The notes under the pieces were generated by a model that saw only the letters and a list, made by a program, of their open reading frames with translations, was not told the DNA's origin and did not search any database. This document shows positions 10,201 through 18,748 of a stretch of DNA of 34,951 nt, piece after piece. Position 1 is the stretch's first letter; every line of letters begins with the position of its first letter. Source of the DNA: Bacteroidia bacterium (GTDB taxonomy: Bacteria > Bacteroidota > Bacteroidia > NS11-12g > UBA9320); contig JAEPQQ010000011.1 of NCBI GenBank assembly GCA_017640445.1, forward strand, positions 1-34,951, in the 5' to 3' direction. Made by a program: the position numbers and the translations under genes.

Positions 10201-13200
10201 CCCTACTCGGTACTGGAGCTGGCTCTTTTAATCAATTACTCCGACGGGAACTTTAACAATTGTGGAGAAGTAGATGCCTGGTTGAACAATTACTTACCAA
10301 TTGATACGACACAACTCTGTGACGAGCGTGCCGATGCCATGTGGAATACCATTCGAGGTATTTACATATCTGAGAAAGAGCAGTACTTTAATAACAGCGT
10401 TAAGTGCTCTCCAACCATTCCAACCGGATATGTTGCGCGATTTGGTTCGATGAGTGACCTGATTGACGACTCAGGAGTTGACGATTCGGAAACCGATAAA
10501 GACGTAGTGGCCAATGATCGAATTGCGGTTACAATAGAAAAGTGTGACACGCTTTGCCTGAATCAAGCTGATTACTGGTTAAATCAGTTAGGTGGTTGTA
10601 ATCTTCCTGACTCTATTCAGGATACCTTGATTGTAGCGTTTACGAATATTTGCCGTAACAGTTGTGGTGCTGATCACCCTTGGGGAGCACGCAGCTATCC
10701 AACAAGTGCAACACCAAGGTTTTCAGTGCCGTATGATGCACATTCGTTTGCAGAGGCATTCGATAGCATCGTTCCAGCAGAACTTAAAGCTCTTGAAGCG
10801 TGTGACCCCTGGTTAATTTCTTATCCTTTGAGTTACAACCGAACATTGACCAAGTTGGCAGGCGTAGATACCTCATGTATTAAAGACCTGTTAGACAATG
10901 ATACCTGTTACTCCACTGCTTCCGATGATATGCAGGAGTATATCTTACTGACAAGCCTTCAGGACACCAGTTTCGACTGTGAAGATTGTATCGAATGTGA
11001 AGATCTGCAGCTGGCCTGGGATAGCTTAGCGGATCACTATGGTGGTGTGTTTATAGATTCTACCTGGAACTTGAAAGAAATTATGACCAATTTCTTTAAC
11101 TCATACTTCGGTTTTAATCTGAATTATTGGGATTATAAAGATTTTGCAGAAGAGTGTTACTCGTTTGGTAATGTAGCTGATGCAACTGACGGCGTCGTTT
11201 CTGTCGACCAACCTTCAGTTTGGGACTTGTATACACCCCAACTATCTCCGTTTGAAGAGCGTAAGCGCAGAGGAAATCTAACGTACACTAATATGGAGTA
11301 TGCTTCCTCTAATCCCGACGATTTCTTCCCTTTCATGATGACTACAACAACGAGTCAGTCATCAGGAGATTGGTTTGTAGATACGTGTATTTGTAATCAG
11401 TTGGCGAGTTACTTAAGCGACTTTGGGCAAACAAACCAGCCTGCCATGGATAGTATTCTAAATGGCACAGCGGATTATAAGACCTATGATAAGTTTGAAG
11501 ACTTCCTGGCCTCATCACCTCGAAATTGCATCGAAAACGTTGACACGAGCCTTTCGGACCTTACTAAGGCCTTGATCGCATGTTTGAATGTTTACAAAGA
11601 AATGGAAGGAACCGATCTGGTTCCAGGAGCCGAATGGTCTGAGTTTTCTTATGAAATGTTAAATACGTATGTCGCGAACGAGTCTCTTACCATCGGTGCA
11701 GATACTACGTGCTTTGGGCCCTGTCCCGCAGAACACCCAGTGGAAGACAATGACTTTTTCGACCCTGTTTACTCTGACCCTGCCCCTGTGTTTACGTGGC
11801 CTGGTTATACACCGTGTACCACCTGTCCAAACTGTGATTCATTGGAGGTAACAATGAACCAGGTGTTGTACGATAATTTCGGTATGGATACCACCGTTAA
11901 CAACAGTGAATGGCAAAGTTACAAGAGCTGCTTCTTTAGCTCAATTTGTGAGGTAATGAGCCCTGGAAATGAGTGGCTTTGTCAAAACTGTGAACCCGAC
12001 GATACCATTGGGAACAATGGATACCCTATAGAAGCGATCTATGACTCACTTTGGAATACGTTCAGCGACAAATACAGCACGTATTGGGAAACAACCATGA
12101 TGTTAAGAGCAACGGGAATCCAACAGGGAGATTCGCTTGTACCTTCTGAAGATACGCTTGATCCAAAAGAAAAAATGAAGTTATTGATGACGATGTACGG
12201 AAAGTGTATCTACATCCCATGTAACTACTGTTATCCAGAGTGTCCTGAAGGAGATACGTGTATTGCGGAAGAGCCAGATATTACCTGTTGTAAAGACACT
12301 ACAATCTATTTTACCAAGCTTCAGGCCTTCCTGGAAGACTTCCTTGACTCCAAGGGCTTCCTGGGCAACCATTTCCCTTATCCAAGGTGGGGTGCATATC
12401 CTCAGAATGTAAATTATTATTCAAGCCCATTCTACGAGGGAACATGTCATAAAGATATTAAATATCGCATGATCAAGAATCGAATGCCAGTACTAAATTT
12501 TGTAATGGAAGATGGTTGTAACGATAAGTTTTATGTGAACCTGGGGTATTTAAGGAATTACCTTAATCAGGCTAACTACGGTAAGATATTCGAGATACTT
12601 GATATCATGATCTTACCCGAACCTGAACCTGTGAGCTGTATTGGAACCAATCGATTTGCAATCCTCGCAAATCAGTGGGATAAGAATGGAGATACCATTC
12701 GGGTTGAACTCATTGGTTCTATCAGCAAGTACGAACTATACACCGCACGTGTTACATATGGGCAGTCGTGCGAGGGTCCGAAACTTTGTAACAGAGCTTT
12801 TGGAATTCAGGAGCGTAACTACCTGGATCCATGTGTTTCGGAGAAACTTATGAGAGCCCACAGCTTAGCCAAGATTCGGTACGACAATTATCTGGATACT
12901 CTAGAGCAAGGTTTCCGTGCACGATACCGTGCGAAGTGTATGACGGCAGTAGACTCGCTGAGTATGGATTACGAATTGAAGGAGTACCATTATACGCTTT
13001 ACTACTACGATCAGGTTGGAAATCTAACTCAAACCGTACCACCAAAAGGTGTTAACCTAATTACGTCTAAGAACGACCTAAGTCAGATTCAAAGGTATAG
13101 AACTGAAGGTACAGGTTCTGCAATCTATGCCAGTCACAGCCTAACGACAAGGTACCAATACAACACTTTAAACCAAATACGCTGGCAAAATACACCTGAT

Positions 13201-16200
13201 GGGGGAACATCTGATTTCTGGTATGACCGATTGGGGCGATTAGCAGTTTCTCAGAACGCCGAACAGAAAGATGGCTCGAACGACAACTACAGTTATACAT
13301 TGTATGATAGTTTGGGTAGAATAACGGAAGTTGGTCAGATTCATTCTACAACTCCTGTAACTACGTCGACAGTATTCGACGAAGTACTTTTGTCGACATG
13401 GATTTCAAACGGTGTCAAGGCTCAGGTTACGAGAACATGGTATGATGCAAGCCCGGTAGACCTTTCGTCGGAAGGCTTTAATCATGGAAACCTGAGGGGA
13501 AGAATTGCGGCACTGGCTGTTTACGAATCTGGTAGCAGTAATTACGACCATGCCGTATTTTATAGATACGGTATTCATGGCAATGTAGAAGGACTTATTC
13601 GCGAAATACCGGAGTTGCATTTTATCGAACAAGGCTATAAAACTATATCATACGATTATGACCTGGTTAGCGGAAACCTTAAGAATGTCTATTATCAAAG
13701 GGAAGATTACGATCAGTTCATACATAGTTATTCGTACGATGCAGACAACAGAGTAGAAGACGTTCGGACTAGCTCAAATGGTGTACACTGGAATAGAGAC
13801 GCCCATTATAGTTATTACTGGCATGGCCCTGTGAGGCGCAAGCTGATAGGTGACTTGAATGTGCAGGGATTGGACTATGCGTATACAATTTACGGATGGC
13901 TGAAGGGTGTAAACAGCAATAGCCTGGACGCCTCGAGAGACATTGGGCAGGATGGTCATACTTCCGGCCATAATCAGTTGGTTGCCCGAGACGTTTTTGG
14001 TTATAGTTTACACTACTTCAATGCTGATTATGATCCAATCAATGAAATGCATTCATCGTCTCCGACTTCGCACTTCTTGATGAAGGATTCGGGAAGTACG
14101 TTCAAGAGTTCAGTTAGAGAGTTGTTTAATGGTAACATTAGTAGAATGGTTACTGCCTTGGGACAATTGTCGAATACAATTATTGGGAAGTCGTATGAAT
14201 ATGATCAATTACACCGGCTCTCAGCTTCCCACACCTTTAATAACTACATACGTGCGAGTAACTCATGGTTAAACACATCCGGAGGGGATGAAAACGAAAC
14301 TGAATATACGTATGATGACAATGGTAACATCTTAACCCTCCGAAGAAGCAACGCCAACGGGGATAATATTGATAGCCTGACATACCACTACATAACCGGT
14401 ACAAATCAGCTTGAATATGTGGATGATGGAATACTAGCGTCGGCATTTACCTACGACGTCGATGATCAAAGTAACGGGAACTATACTTATGACAAGATTG
14501 GAAACCTCATTTCAGATGTTTCCGAAGAGATTTCGAATATTGAGTGGACAGTTTATGGTAAGATCAAAAGCGTAACGCGTACGGCGAATAGCAATAAGCC
14601 CAACTTGTCGTTTGAGTATAGTCCGGATGGGTATCGGGTTGCGAAACATGTTACCGATTCATTGGGTAACACGACCTCTACATGGTACGTAAGAGACGTA
14701 GCCGGAAACATACTAGCAACATATAACAGAACATGGGATGTAGAGCTTGACACGTCAGGGTTGAACGCTGATGCTATGTACAACCAATTGAAGTTGGACA
14801 AGACCTTCGAATCCTTATTGACCTTCTTTGATTCCGAGTTTGAGTGGAAGAATTACACTCAAGCCATGGTAATGAATCAGTTGGAGTCAGACATTAACAT
14901 GACGGTACCTCAACAACATGATTTTCTTAAATTGTTCGACGGACTTCAAAGTATGTCCGATAGTGTTTACAATGGAATAATGTCAACGATTTCAGACACG
15001 GCTCTGGTGTCTGTGCTAAGAACAAGTTATCAAGATGCCCAATTGACAGAATTCCTGTGCGATAGCTGCGCTGAGGATTTATTCGTCGCAATGATGGATG
15101 AAGATTACCAGTTATTTCTGAATGAGTTAAACGCAGCTGACCCAGGATTATTTGATGCATTGTGCGATAGCTTTGGGATCCCACTATTCCTGCCACTTCA
15201 AGACCGTATTACCGCGCTAAGTTCAATAGCGAGTTCGACGGTTGCTCCTAAATTGGTTAACAATGGTAACTATGATTGCACAATGATGGCAACCATTTTA
15301 GACAATATGGTAACGTTTAATACCAATGATGCTAAGGATTTCTTCGCCACACTACCCGATTTTCAGGGATGCATAACAAAGACAATAGATACGGCACAGG
15401 TGAAGACGGCATTGTCCACATATTATGGCAATGATTGGATTTGGGAGCAGATATTCTTCTTCGAGCCATCTACGGAGTCAAGTAAAGTGGCAGACCTAAA
15501 AACAAGTAATAAACGTGGTTTTATTCACAATGCCGTAAAGGAGTTGGGTCAGGGTACAATGGATTATGTGGTTACACACATGAGTTACTCAGGTGTAGGA
15601 CATTGGTTGGAATCAATAAAAGCACACTATGGGTTGAGCTATTACACGAGCTTCGTTCAGTCATTCATAAAGAACAACAACCTGAGTTATTGGAGTTTCG
15701 CCCTACAGGAACACCATATTTATGGTAGTGATCGGCTAGGGGTACAACTGCGAAACTTAAAACGGTACGAACAGATTCGAGAAGAAGGAACCAGCAACTA
15801 TGTTTCAACTGAAGGCGATTCGTTAATCAAGTACACCTACCAAGACTCAATAAAATTCAATAAACGCGGCGCCACATACTATGAATTGAACAATCATTTA
15901 GGCAATGTATTGGCCACCATCACAGACCGGCGAATTCAGACGTGCGGAACAGGTGAAGTGCTGTATTACTCTGCTCAGGTGGTTACCATTAGTGATTATT
16001 ACCCATTTGGTATGGAAATGGATGACCGTAAAGTGGTCAATACCGGTAAAGGATATAGGTTTGGTTTCAACGGTAAGGAAGTTGACCGTGAAGATTTGGG
16101 TAGTGGAGGCACTACTTATGATTACGGGTTTAGAATTTATAACCCTGGTATGGCACGGTTTTTAAGCGTGGATCCATTAAGTTCGGCTTATCCTTGGTAC

Positions 16201-17088
16201 ACGCCGTATCAATTTGCTGGAAATAGCCCTATTGCATTTATTGACTTAGATGGCTTGGAGCGCGTTGATAGTGAAGAAACAAGAACCGACCCTGGTAAGG
16301 TAAAGTTAGGAAAAGAGGTTGATAAAGTATTTAAAAAGGCTCAAAAGCGATACAATAAGGCTGAAACAGAGGAAGAAAAGTTGAATATTGTTGAAGAAAC
16401 CTTCGAGGAAGTTGTTAAACAGGCACGTGACCATGGCTTCGAGTATTCTGCTGATTTCCTTGAGGTTTGGTTAAATGAAAATAATTCTGGAACAAAAACA
16501 GTAGACGCTTATTGGCTGTTCAGGTTAACGAATGTTGGAAAAAAAGGTTATAAACGTGCTGAGAAAATGGTTTTCGAAGGCCCTCCAAAAGGTAAAAAGC
16601 AATATTCAACCAGGAAGGGAATTGTAAAAGAGTTGATAGGAAAGGAGTTCGAAGAGGGGCAAACAATTCAGATTACCGATAATTGGGACGCTTTGGCAAC
16701 TCATGGAAACAAAGTCCAAGGTGGGGATGAGTTCTACACGTTAGGAGACTTTACGGTTCATGCTGACGCCGACTTCAAAGCTACAAGGGATGGAGATTAT
16801 ATTACAGCTGTTGGAACAGTTACTTATACCGTAGTAGATGATTACGGCTTTGACAAAGGCAAGAAAGTTCGAATAATGGGATACACGGTTTATGATGATT
16901 GGGGTAAGACCCTTGAGGAAGCAGGTCGAGCGAAAGGCTATTCCGTTACTGGGACTATGACGATATCATATGAAATAAAGATTAACGTTAAAACTGGAGA
17001 ATATGAAGTTATTAAAGCAGATATTACGGATGTTGATACAACATATCAGATTAATCCGGATACCACATTTGATTATAATGACTATTAG
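7231..17088 (+). CDS. RHS repeat-associated core protein, putative polymorphic toxin
   Basis: 3285 residues. Order: Sec signal (hydrophobic LRLVVATTLIMAGYMSFA, residues about 19-36); a fibronectin-III-like domain (about 202-305); a DUF6443-like N-terminal RHS region (about 324-557, with YYDGSLRNRQSVTRIS); a long cysteine-rich insert (about 619-1690); YD repeats from about 1920 to 2500 (YTLYYYDQVGNLTQTV, EYTYDDNGNILTLRRS); a mostly helical insert (about 2510-2825) with another CxxC; then the RHS core (ELNNHLGNVLATITDRR, YYPFGMEM, FNGKEVDRE, RIYNPGMARFLSVDPLS) ending with IDLDGLE at residue 3010. The 275 residues after that are a lysine-rich helical part followed by a beta-rich part and match no toxin family I recognise. 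RHS cores form a shell around a C-terminal effector in known family members; that the tail is a toxin is inference from the architecture. No T9SS domain is seen, so the route across the outer membrane is unclear. Confidence 0.95.
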   Translation: MRKSNWKTKLLGLTITKSLRLVVATTLIMAGYMSFAATEPEIKDYADCDTMDVDSSIVIFDNLSFDQDGNKSGTYWTHGYKHYSIRNTAYLEINEYLDSCFLDTFSFWVDLEVSRKDTSNTLVTDTIRLKVNYDTSLSVFNNETASYVFENGLWSKARILAMSDASLKKYVKIGQTLIIERYRTLDQTTDIDLNTVVVVPGTEEVRFSWNPIDGAESYQLEWTWVDAFDNSGTGTLSSALNVQVNFRNDATRVNIDSTHYSISAAFEAGYLVARVRAVGVNKHKKEQVVFGDWSNNGYLSSLSSYTLNKEYVQIMTGNSITPLDEEMNWQYASSFSEGGKRSEMITYYDGSLRNRQSVTRISTIMQAVVGETVYDYEGRSAVNILPVPAFDQTLRFHPGFNLSNETGKPYDKNDFDSAVVSLCEVNIAGLKNTSGASKYYSPENDSASSRSFGFIPDAHGYPMNVTEYAADGSGRVKRQSGVGKTHQLGSGHETWYYFSTPGEQELDRLFGNAVGAEVHYQKGMVVDANGQVTVSYRDLSGKVIATSLAGNAPDSMTKLGSEANANDTLLQHLPSDYLPNSGLIRTNKVFTVSSDNSLHMFEYKLEIPRHSEDSFPELCFDCVYELEISLMDDCEQQMLDGDPNTAGNQPIIRMVGMAGVDFDVSCDSSVLTYNFELDTLIDTTKVLAYLNIGRYTLSKTLRISENAYEYYWEKVKQDPNIKTLEDFEAEAIAEQDTMSCFYTCQECFDSLGQFNDYQSTRSVELSNLGYTLDQIDELVRAEWDAKVAQCSTYCLEPETTCENIYNTLLMDVMPGGQYFPIPDTATGTIPSTGIFDLTGSNVIGFNYKQFDSSGTWYDHVYWDRNGDTIKVNAGLNSVLVNNLTVDQYYEMHDIQWAKNIVRHHPEYCIYEFCKDNETAYEYNDSMYAVRTFREAYKNGFIDPLNDPLINAPVYEDPFFSDPGNSSHKTTFTNQLDQYSLYGISVGNNCGPYSVLELALLINYSDGNFNNCGEVDAWLNNYLPIDTTQLCDERADAMWNTIRGIYISEKEQYFNNSVKCSPTIPTGYVARFGSMSDLIDDSGVDDSETDKDVVANDRIAVTIEKCDTLCLNQADYWLNQLGGCNLPDSIQDTLIVAFTNICRNSCGADHPWGARSYPTSATPRFSVPYDAHSFAEAFDSIVPAELKALEACDPWLISYPLSYNRTLTKLAGVDTSCIKDLLDNDTCYSTASDDMQEYILLTSLQDTSFDCEDCIECEDLQLAWDSLADHYGGVFIDSTWNLKEIMTNFFNSYFGFNLNYWDYKDFAEECYSFGNVADATDGVVSVDQPSVWDLYTPQLSPFEERKRRGNLTYTNMEYASSNPDDFFPFMMTTTTSQSSGDWFVDTCICNQLASYLSDFGQTNQPAMDSILNGTADYKTYDKFEDFLASSPRNCIENVDTSLSDLTKALIACLNVYKEMEGTDLVPGAEWSEFSYEMLNTYVANESLTIGADTTCFGPCPAEHPVEDNDFFDPVYSDPAPVFTWPGYTPCTTCPNCDSLEVTMNQVLYDNFGMDTTVNNSEWQSYKSCFFSSICEVMSPGNEWLCQNCEPDDTIGNNGYPIEAIYDSLWNTFSDKYSTYWETTMMLRATGIQQGDSLVPSEDTLDPKEKMKLLMTMYGKCIYIPCNYCYPECPEGDTCIAEEPDITCCKDTTIYFTKLQAFLEDFLDSKGFLGNHFPYPRWGAYPQNVNYYSSPFYEGTCHKDIKYRMIKNRMPVLNFVMEDGCNDKFYVNLGYLRNYLNQANYGKIFEILDIMILPEPEPVSCIGTNRFAILANQWDKNGDTIRVELIGSISKYELYTARVTYGQSCEGPKLCNRAFGIQERNYLDPCVSEKLMRAHSLAKIRYDNYLDTLEQGFRARYRAKCMTAVDSLSMDYELKEYHYTLYYYDQVGNLTQTVPPKGVNLITSKNDLSQIQRYRTEGTGSAIYASHSLTTRYQYNTLNQIRWQNTPDGGTSDFWYDRLGRLAVSQNAEQKDGSNDNYSYTLYDSLGRITEVGQIHSTTPVTTSTVFDEVLLSTWISNGVKAQVTRTWYDASPVDLSSEGFNHGNLRGRIAALAVYESGSSNYDHAVFYRYGIHGNVEGLIREIPELHFIEQGYKTISYDYDLVSGNLKNVYYQREDYDQFIHSYSYDADNRVEDVRTSSNGVHWNRDAHYSYYWHGPVRRKLIGDLNVQGLDYAYTIYGWLKGVNSNSLDASRDIGQDGHTSGHNQLVARDVFGYSLHYFNADYDPINEMHSSSPTSHFLMKDSGSTFKSSVRELFNGNISRMVTALGQLSNTIIGKSYEYDQLHRLSASHTFNNYIRASNSWLNTSGGDENETEYTYDDNGNILTLRRSNANGDNIDSLTYHYITGTNQLEYVDDGILASAFTYDVDDQSNGNYTYDKIGNLISDVSEEISNIEWTVYGKIKSVTRTANSNKPNLSFEYSPDGYRVAKHVTDSLGNTTSTWYVRDVAGNILATYNRTWDVELDTSGLNADAMYNQLKLDKTFESLLTFFDSEFEWKNYTQAMVMNQLESDINMTVPQQHDFLKLFDGLQSMSDSVYNGIMSTISDTALVSVLRTSYQDAQLTEFLCDSCAEDLFVAMMDEDYQLFLNELNAADPGLFDALCDSFGIPLFLPLQDRITALSSIASSTVAPKLVNNGNYDCTMMATILDNMVTFNTNDAKDFFATLPDFQGCITKTIDTAQVKTALSTYYGNDWIWEQIFFFEPSTESSKVADLKTSNKRGFIHNAVKELGQGTMDYVVTHMSYSGVGHWLESIKAHYGLSYYTSFVQSFIKNNNLSYWSFALQEHHIYGSDRLGVQLRNLKRYEQIREEGTSNYVSTEGDSLIKYTYQDSIKFNKRGATYYELNNHLGNVLATITDRRIQTCGTGEVLYYSAQVVTISDYYPFGMEMDDRKVVNTGKGYRFGFNGKEVDREDLGSGGTTYDYGFRIYNPGMARFLSVDPLSSAYPWYTPYQFAGNSPIAFIDLDGLERVDSEETRTDPGKVKLGKEVDKVFKKAQKRYNKAETEEEKLNIVEETFEEVVKQARDHGFEYSADFLEVWLNENNSGTKTVDAYWLFRLTNVGKKGYKRAEKMVFEGPPKGKKQYSTRKGIVKELIGKEFEEGQTIQITDNWDALATHGNKVQGGDEFYTLGDFTVHADADFKATRDGDYITAVGTVTYTVVDDYGFDKGKKVRIMGYTVYDDWGKTLEEAGRAKGYSVTGTMTISYEIKINVKTGEYEVIKADITDVDTTYQINPDTTFDYNDY

Positions 17089-17428
17089 TGTATGTCTGAT
17101 CTGGGGGTGCAGTCAACCCCCAGATCCAGATACGGGTCATAACAGGGTTGAGGTATTTGAGAAATACTACCCACTTAAGTTTGACGGAGACAATTTTGTA
17201 GTAAGAGATTCTCACATCGACCGGAGTCAAGCAATCCGAGTAGCATTGGTTCTGGGTTACTATGATATCCCAATCAGAACCAATCATTATAATGAGATTC
17301 AAATCCCCAAATGGCTCAATGAAGACAAGGAATTTCTCTACAATATCTCGAATAAGTCAATGGATAGTATTTGGTTCTATGAACACATTACAACCTCGGA
17401 GGGCTTCAGAATAATTGAAAACCCTTAG
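17003..17428 (+). CDS. Small lipoprotein-like ORF, candidate immunity protein
   Basis: Up to 141 residues, overlapping the end of the RHS gene in another frame. Three starts are possible: 17003 (preceded by GGAGA, the only Shine-Dalgarno-like match), 17030, and 17078 (11-bp overlap with the RHS stop). The last would leave only ten residues before the lipobox-like LIWGC and no positive charge, so one of the two longer starts, which give a basic N-region and a hydrophobic IPHLIIMTISVCLIW stretch, is favoured. Trp at -2 is unusual for a lipobox. The mature part (about 105 residues) is acidic to neutral and has no domain I know. Position immediately after an RHS tail, overlap with it and small size are what is known for immunity genes; a membrane-tethered product would suit a toxin acting in the periplasm. 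Both the lipidation and the immunity role are inference. Confidence 0.6.
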   Translation: MKLLKQILRMLIQHIRLIRIPHLIIMTISVCLIWGCSQPPDPDTGHNRVEVFEKYYPLKFDGDNFVVRDSHIDRSQAIRVALVLGYYDIPIRTNHYNEIQIPKWLNEDKEFLYNISNKSMDSIWFYEHITTSEGFRIIENP

Positions 17429-17578
17429 TTGGGTCTTCTCCTAAACAAGAGTACATTGTTTTGGAAGAGTGGAGGGGGGCAATTTTGATTGTCGGTTTGG
17501 CATTTGGAGTTGTGAGGCTATAGCTTAAAACCTTGAGGTACTATGGAACTGCAGCCATTATAAAGGCTTGTGCAAATT
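17429..17578. other. Convergent intergenic region
   Basis: 150 bp between the end of the lipoprotein-like ORF and the convergent recombinase gene. It contains one imperfect hairpin (17439-17465, arms with a single T:T mismatch and a 7-nt loop) but no T-tract follows on either strand, so I do not call a terminator. No open frame of interest. Confidence 0.5.
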
Positions 17579-18646
17579 TTACGCCAAAACCAACGTTTTT
17601 TGAGCCAGTTTTTCAAACATTTCGTCCGTCTGCTCGTCGACTTTTTGCTGGTTGTATTTTACATATTTATAGAACTCAACACTGCCAGGTGCGTGACCAC
17701 TAATTTTACGAACAGTCTGTTCTTCTACACCTAAATTTAACATGGTGGTAATAGCCGTTCGACGCATTGTATGCGTACTCACTAAATCGCAGAAACGATA
17801 ATGACTTCTCTTTTTGGAATCTTTGTACTGAACATGAGGAATGCCCCGCTTTGTGCGCATTTTGGGAAACTCGTAGGTCCAACCAGCCAATTCAACCACT
17901 CTCTTAATATTCTGATTGAAGTTTCGCTGGCAAGTAGATTTAAATAACCTCGCCCCACGGATTTTATTACGACTCAAAATTTCAGTTGCATAGGCCGGCA
18001 ACTTGATCTTTGTATAGGTGTTCGTTTTTCGTGAGATTACCTTCAGATAGGAAGTGCCGTTAAACGACTCGATGTTTTCCTTTTTCAGCGTAAGCAAATC
18101 ACTCACCCGAAGCGCAACGGTGCAACCCAAAACAAACACGTCCTTCGTCCGCCGAAGAGAAGGTGAAAGCGATTTGGTAAAGTCTTCGTTGGTAATCAAG
18201 TAGTTCAATTGTTCCGGCTGTAAAACCACAATTGGTATATCTTCTTTCCAAACATGGAAGTTTTTATAGAACTCTCCAATATAAATACCTCTTTCCTGAA
18301 CCACCCATTTAAAAAAGGTTCGCACCAGCTTTATGTTGTGTCCAACGTAGTTGTCAAATGCATTCATATCCTCGAATAGAAACTCGGTGAACTTGAGATA
18401 GAATTTCTTGTAATATCGTTTCTCCTGTTCAAAAATGCGTTTGCTGTTCGTAAGCCTTCTAAATCGAAGTTCAAAGCCGGTTTGTTCGAAACCCGTAAGT
18501 AATTTGTGTAAGTGTTCGTAGTTTTTCTTTGTTCCCGTGCTAAGCTTTTTCCCTCCCTTTAACAAGCGTTTATTTCGATTGTTGGCGTTGATAAAGTCCC
18601 GAAGTAAAGGAAGCATCGGATGGTAGTCGTTTTTTTTTGATGGCAT
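17579..18646 (-). CDS. Tyrosine recombinase / phage-type integrase
   Basis: 355 residues. It cuts and rejoins DNA through a covalent 3'-phosphotyrosine link. The N-terminal half (about 1-135) is a SAM-like core-binding domain; the C-terminal half has the catalytic set: R180 (ALRVSDLL), K207 (SRKTNT), H292-x-x-R295 (THTMRR), H318 (ISGHAPGS) and tyrosine Y328 (FYKYVKY; Y326 is an alternative). All expected residues are present, so the protein should be active. Start at 18646 is the first ATG and follows a TATATTTG promoter element. It is not next to an excisionase, relaxase or phage genes, and I found no obvious attachment-site repeats flanking it. It could be a chromosomal lone recombinase, a relic of an element that carried the RHS tail, or an invertase. 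Substrate unknown. Confidence 0.93.
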   Translation of the reverse strand: MPSKKNDYHPMLPLLRDFINANNRNKRLLKGGKKLSTGTKKNYEHLHKLLTGFEQTGFELRFRRLTNSKRIFEQEKRYYKKFYLKFTEFLFEDMNAFDNYVGHNIKLVRTFFKWVVQERGIYIGEFYKNFHVWKEDIPIVVLQPEQLNYLITNEDFTKSLSPSLRRTKDVFVLGCTVALRVSDLLTLKKENIESFNGTSYLKVISRKTNTYTKIKLPAYATEILSRNKIRGARLFKSTCQRNFNQNIKRVVELAGWTYEFPKMRTKRGIPHVQYKDSKKRSHYRFCDLVSTHTMRRTAITTMLNLGVEEQTVRKISGHAPGSVEFYKYVKYNQQKVDEQTDEMFEKLAQKTLVLA

Positions 18647-18669
18647 AATTTAATTCGTTGGGTATCATA

Positions 18670-18677
18670 CAAATATA
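18670..18677 (-). promoter_or_regulatory. Promoter -7 element for the recombinase gene
   Basis: On the minus strand the sequence reads TATATTTG, an exact match to the Bacteroidota -7 consensus TAnnTTTG. It ends 23 bp before the ATG at 18646, leaving room for a leader of about 15-20 nt. No clear TTG -33 box was found at the usual distance, so the call rests on the -7 box alone. Confidence 0.5.
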
Positions 18678-18712
18678 AGCTATTTGACTAGGCATGATTA
18701 GCTAGTAACTGA

Positions 18713-18741
18713 TTGATTCTCACTAGAATTCCGTACATTTG
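18713..18741 (+). promoter_or_regulatory. Promoter of the first LytTR/LytS operon
   Basis: TTG at 18713-18715, an 18-bp spacer, then TACATTTG at 18734-18741, which fits TTG / TAnnTTTG. Transcription would begin around 18746-18748, at or within a few bases of the ATG at 18749, so the message may be close to leaderless. It is divergent from the recombinase promoter, about 55 bp away. Confidence 0.6.
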
Positions 18742-18748
18742 TTGTACC

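Noticed and set aside
16831-16872. Resemblance of D3203-D-Y-G-F-D in the RHS tail to the colicin M active-site motif (D-x-Y-D-F-N then H-R).
   Set aside because: The second catalytic Asp is Gly (3206), the His is absent and the Arg (3214) is one residue off. The similarity is recalled from memory over six residues and is not enough to name a function, although a periplasmic target would fit the lipoprotein-like neighbour.
17439-17465. Hairpin after the lipoprotein-like ORF as a terminator.
   Set aside because: One mismatch in the stem and no T-tract on either strand.
18686-18706. ACTAG ... CTAGT inverted repeat between recombinase and regulator as a recombination site.
   Set aside because: Five-base arms are too short, and no second copy was seen near the RHS end or elsewhere in the intergenic regions.
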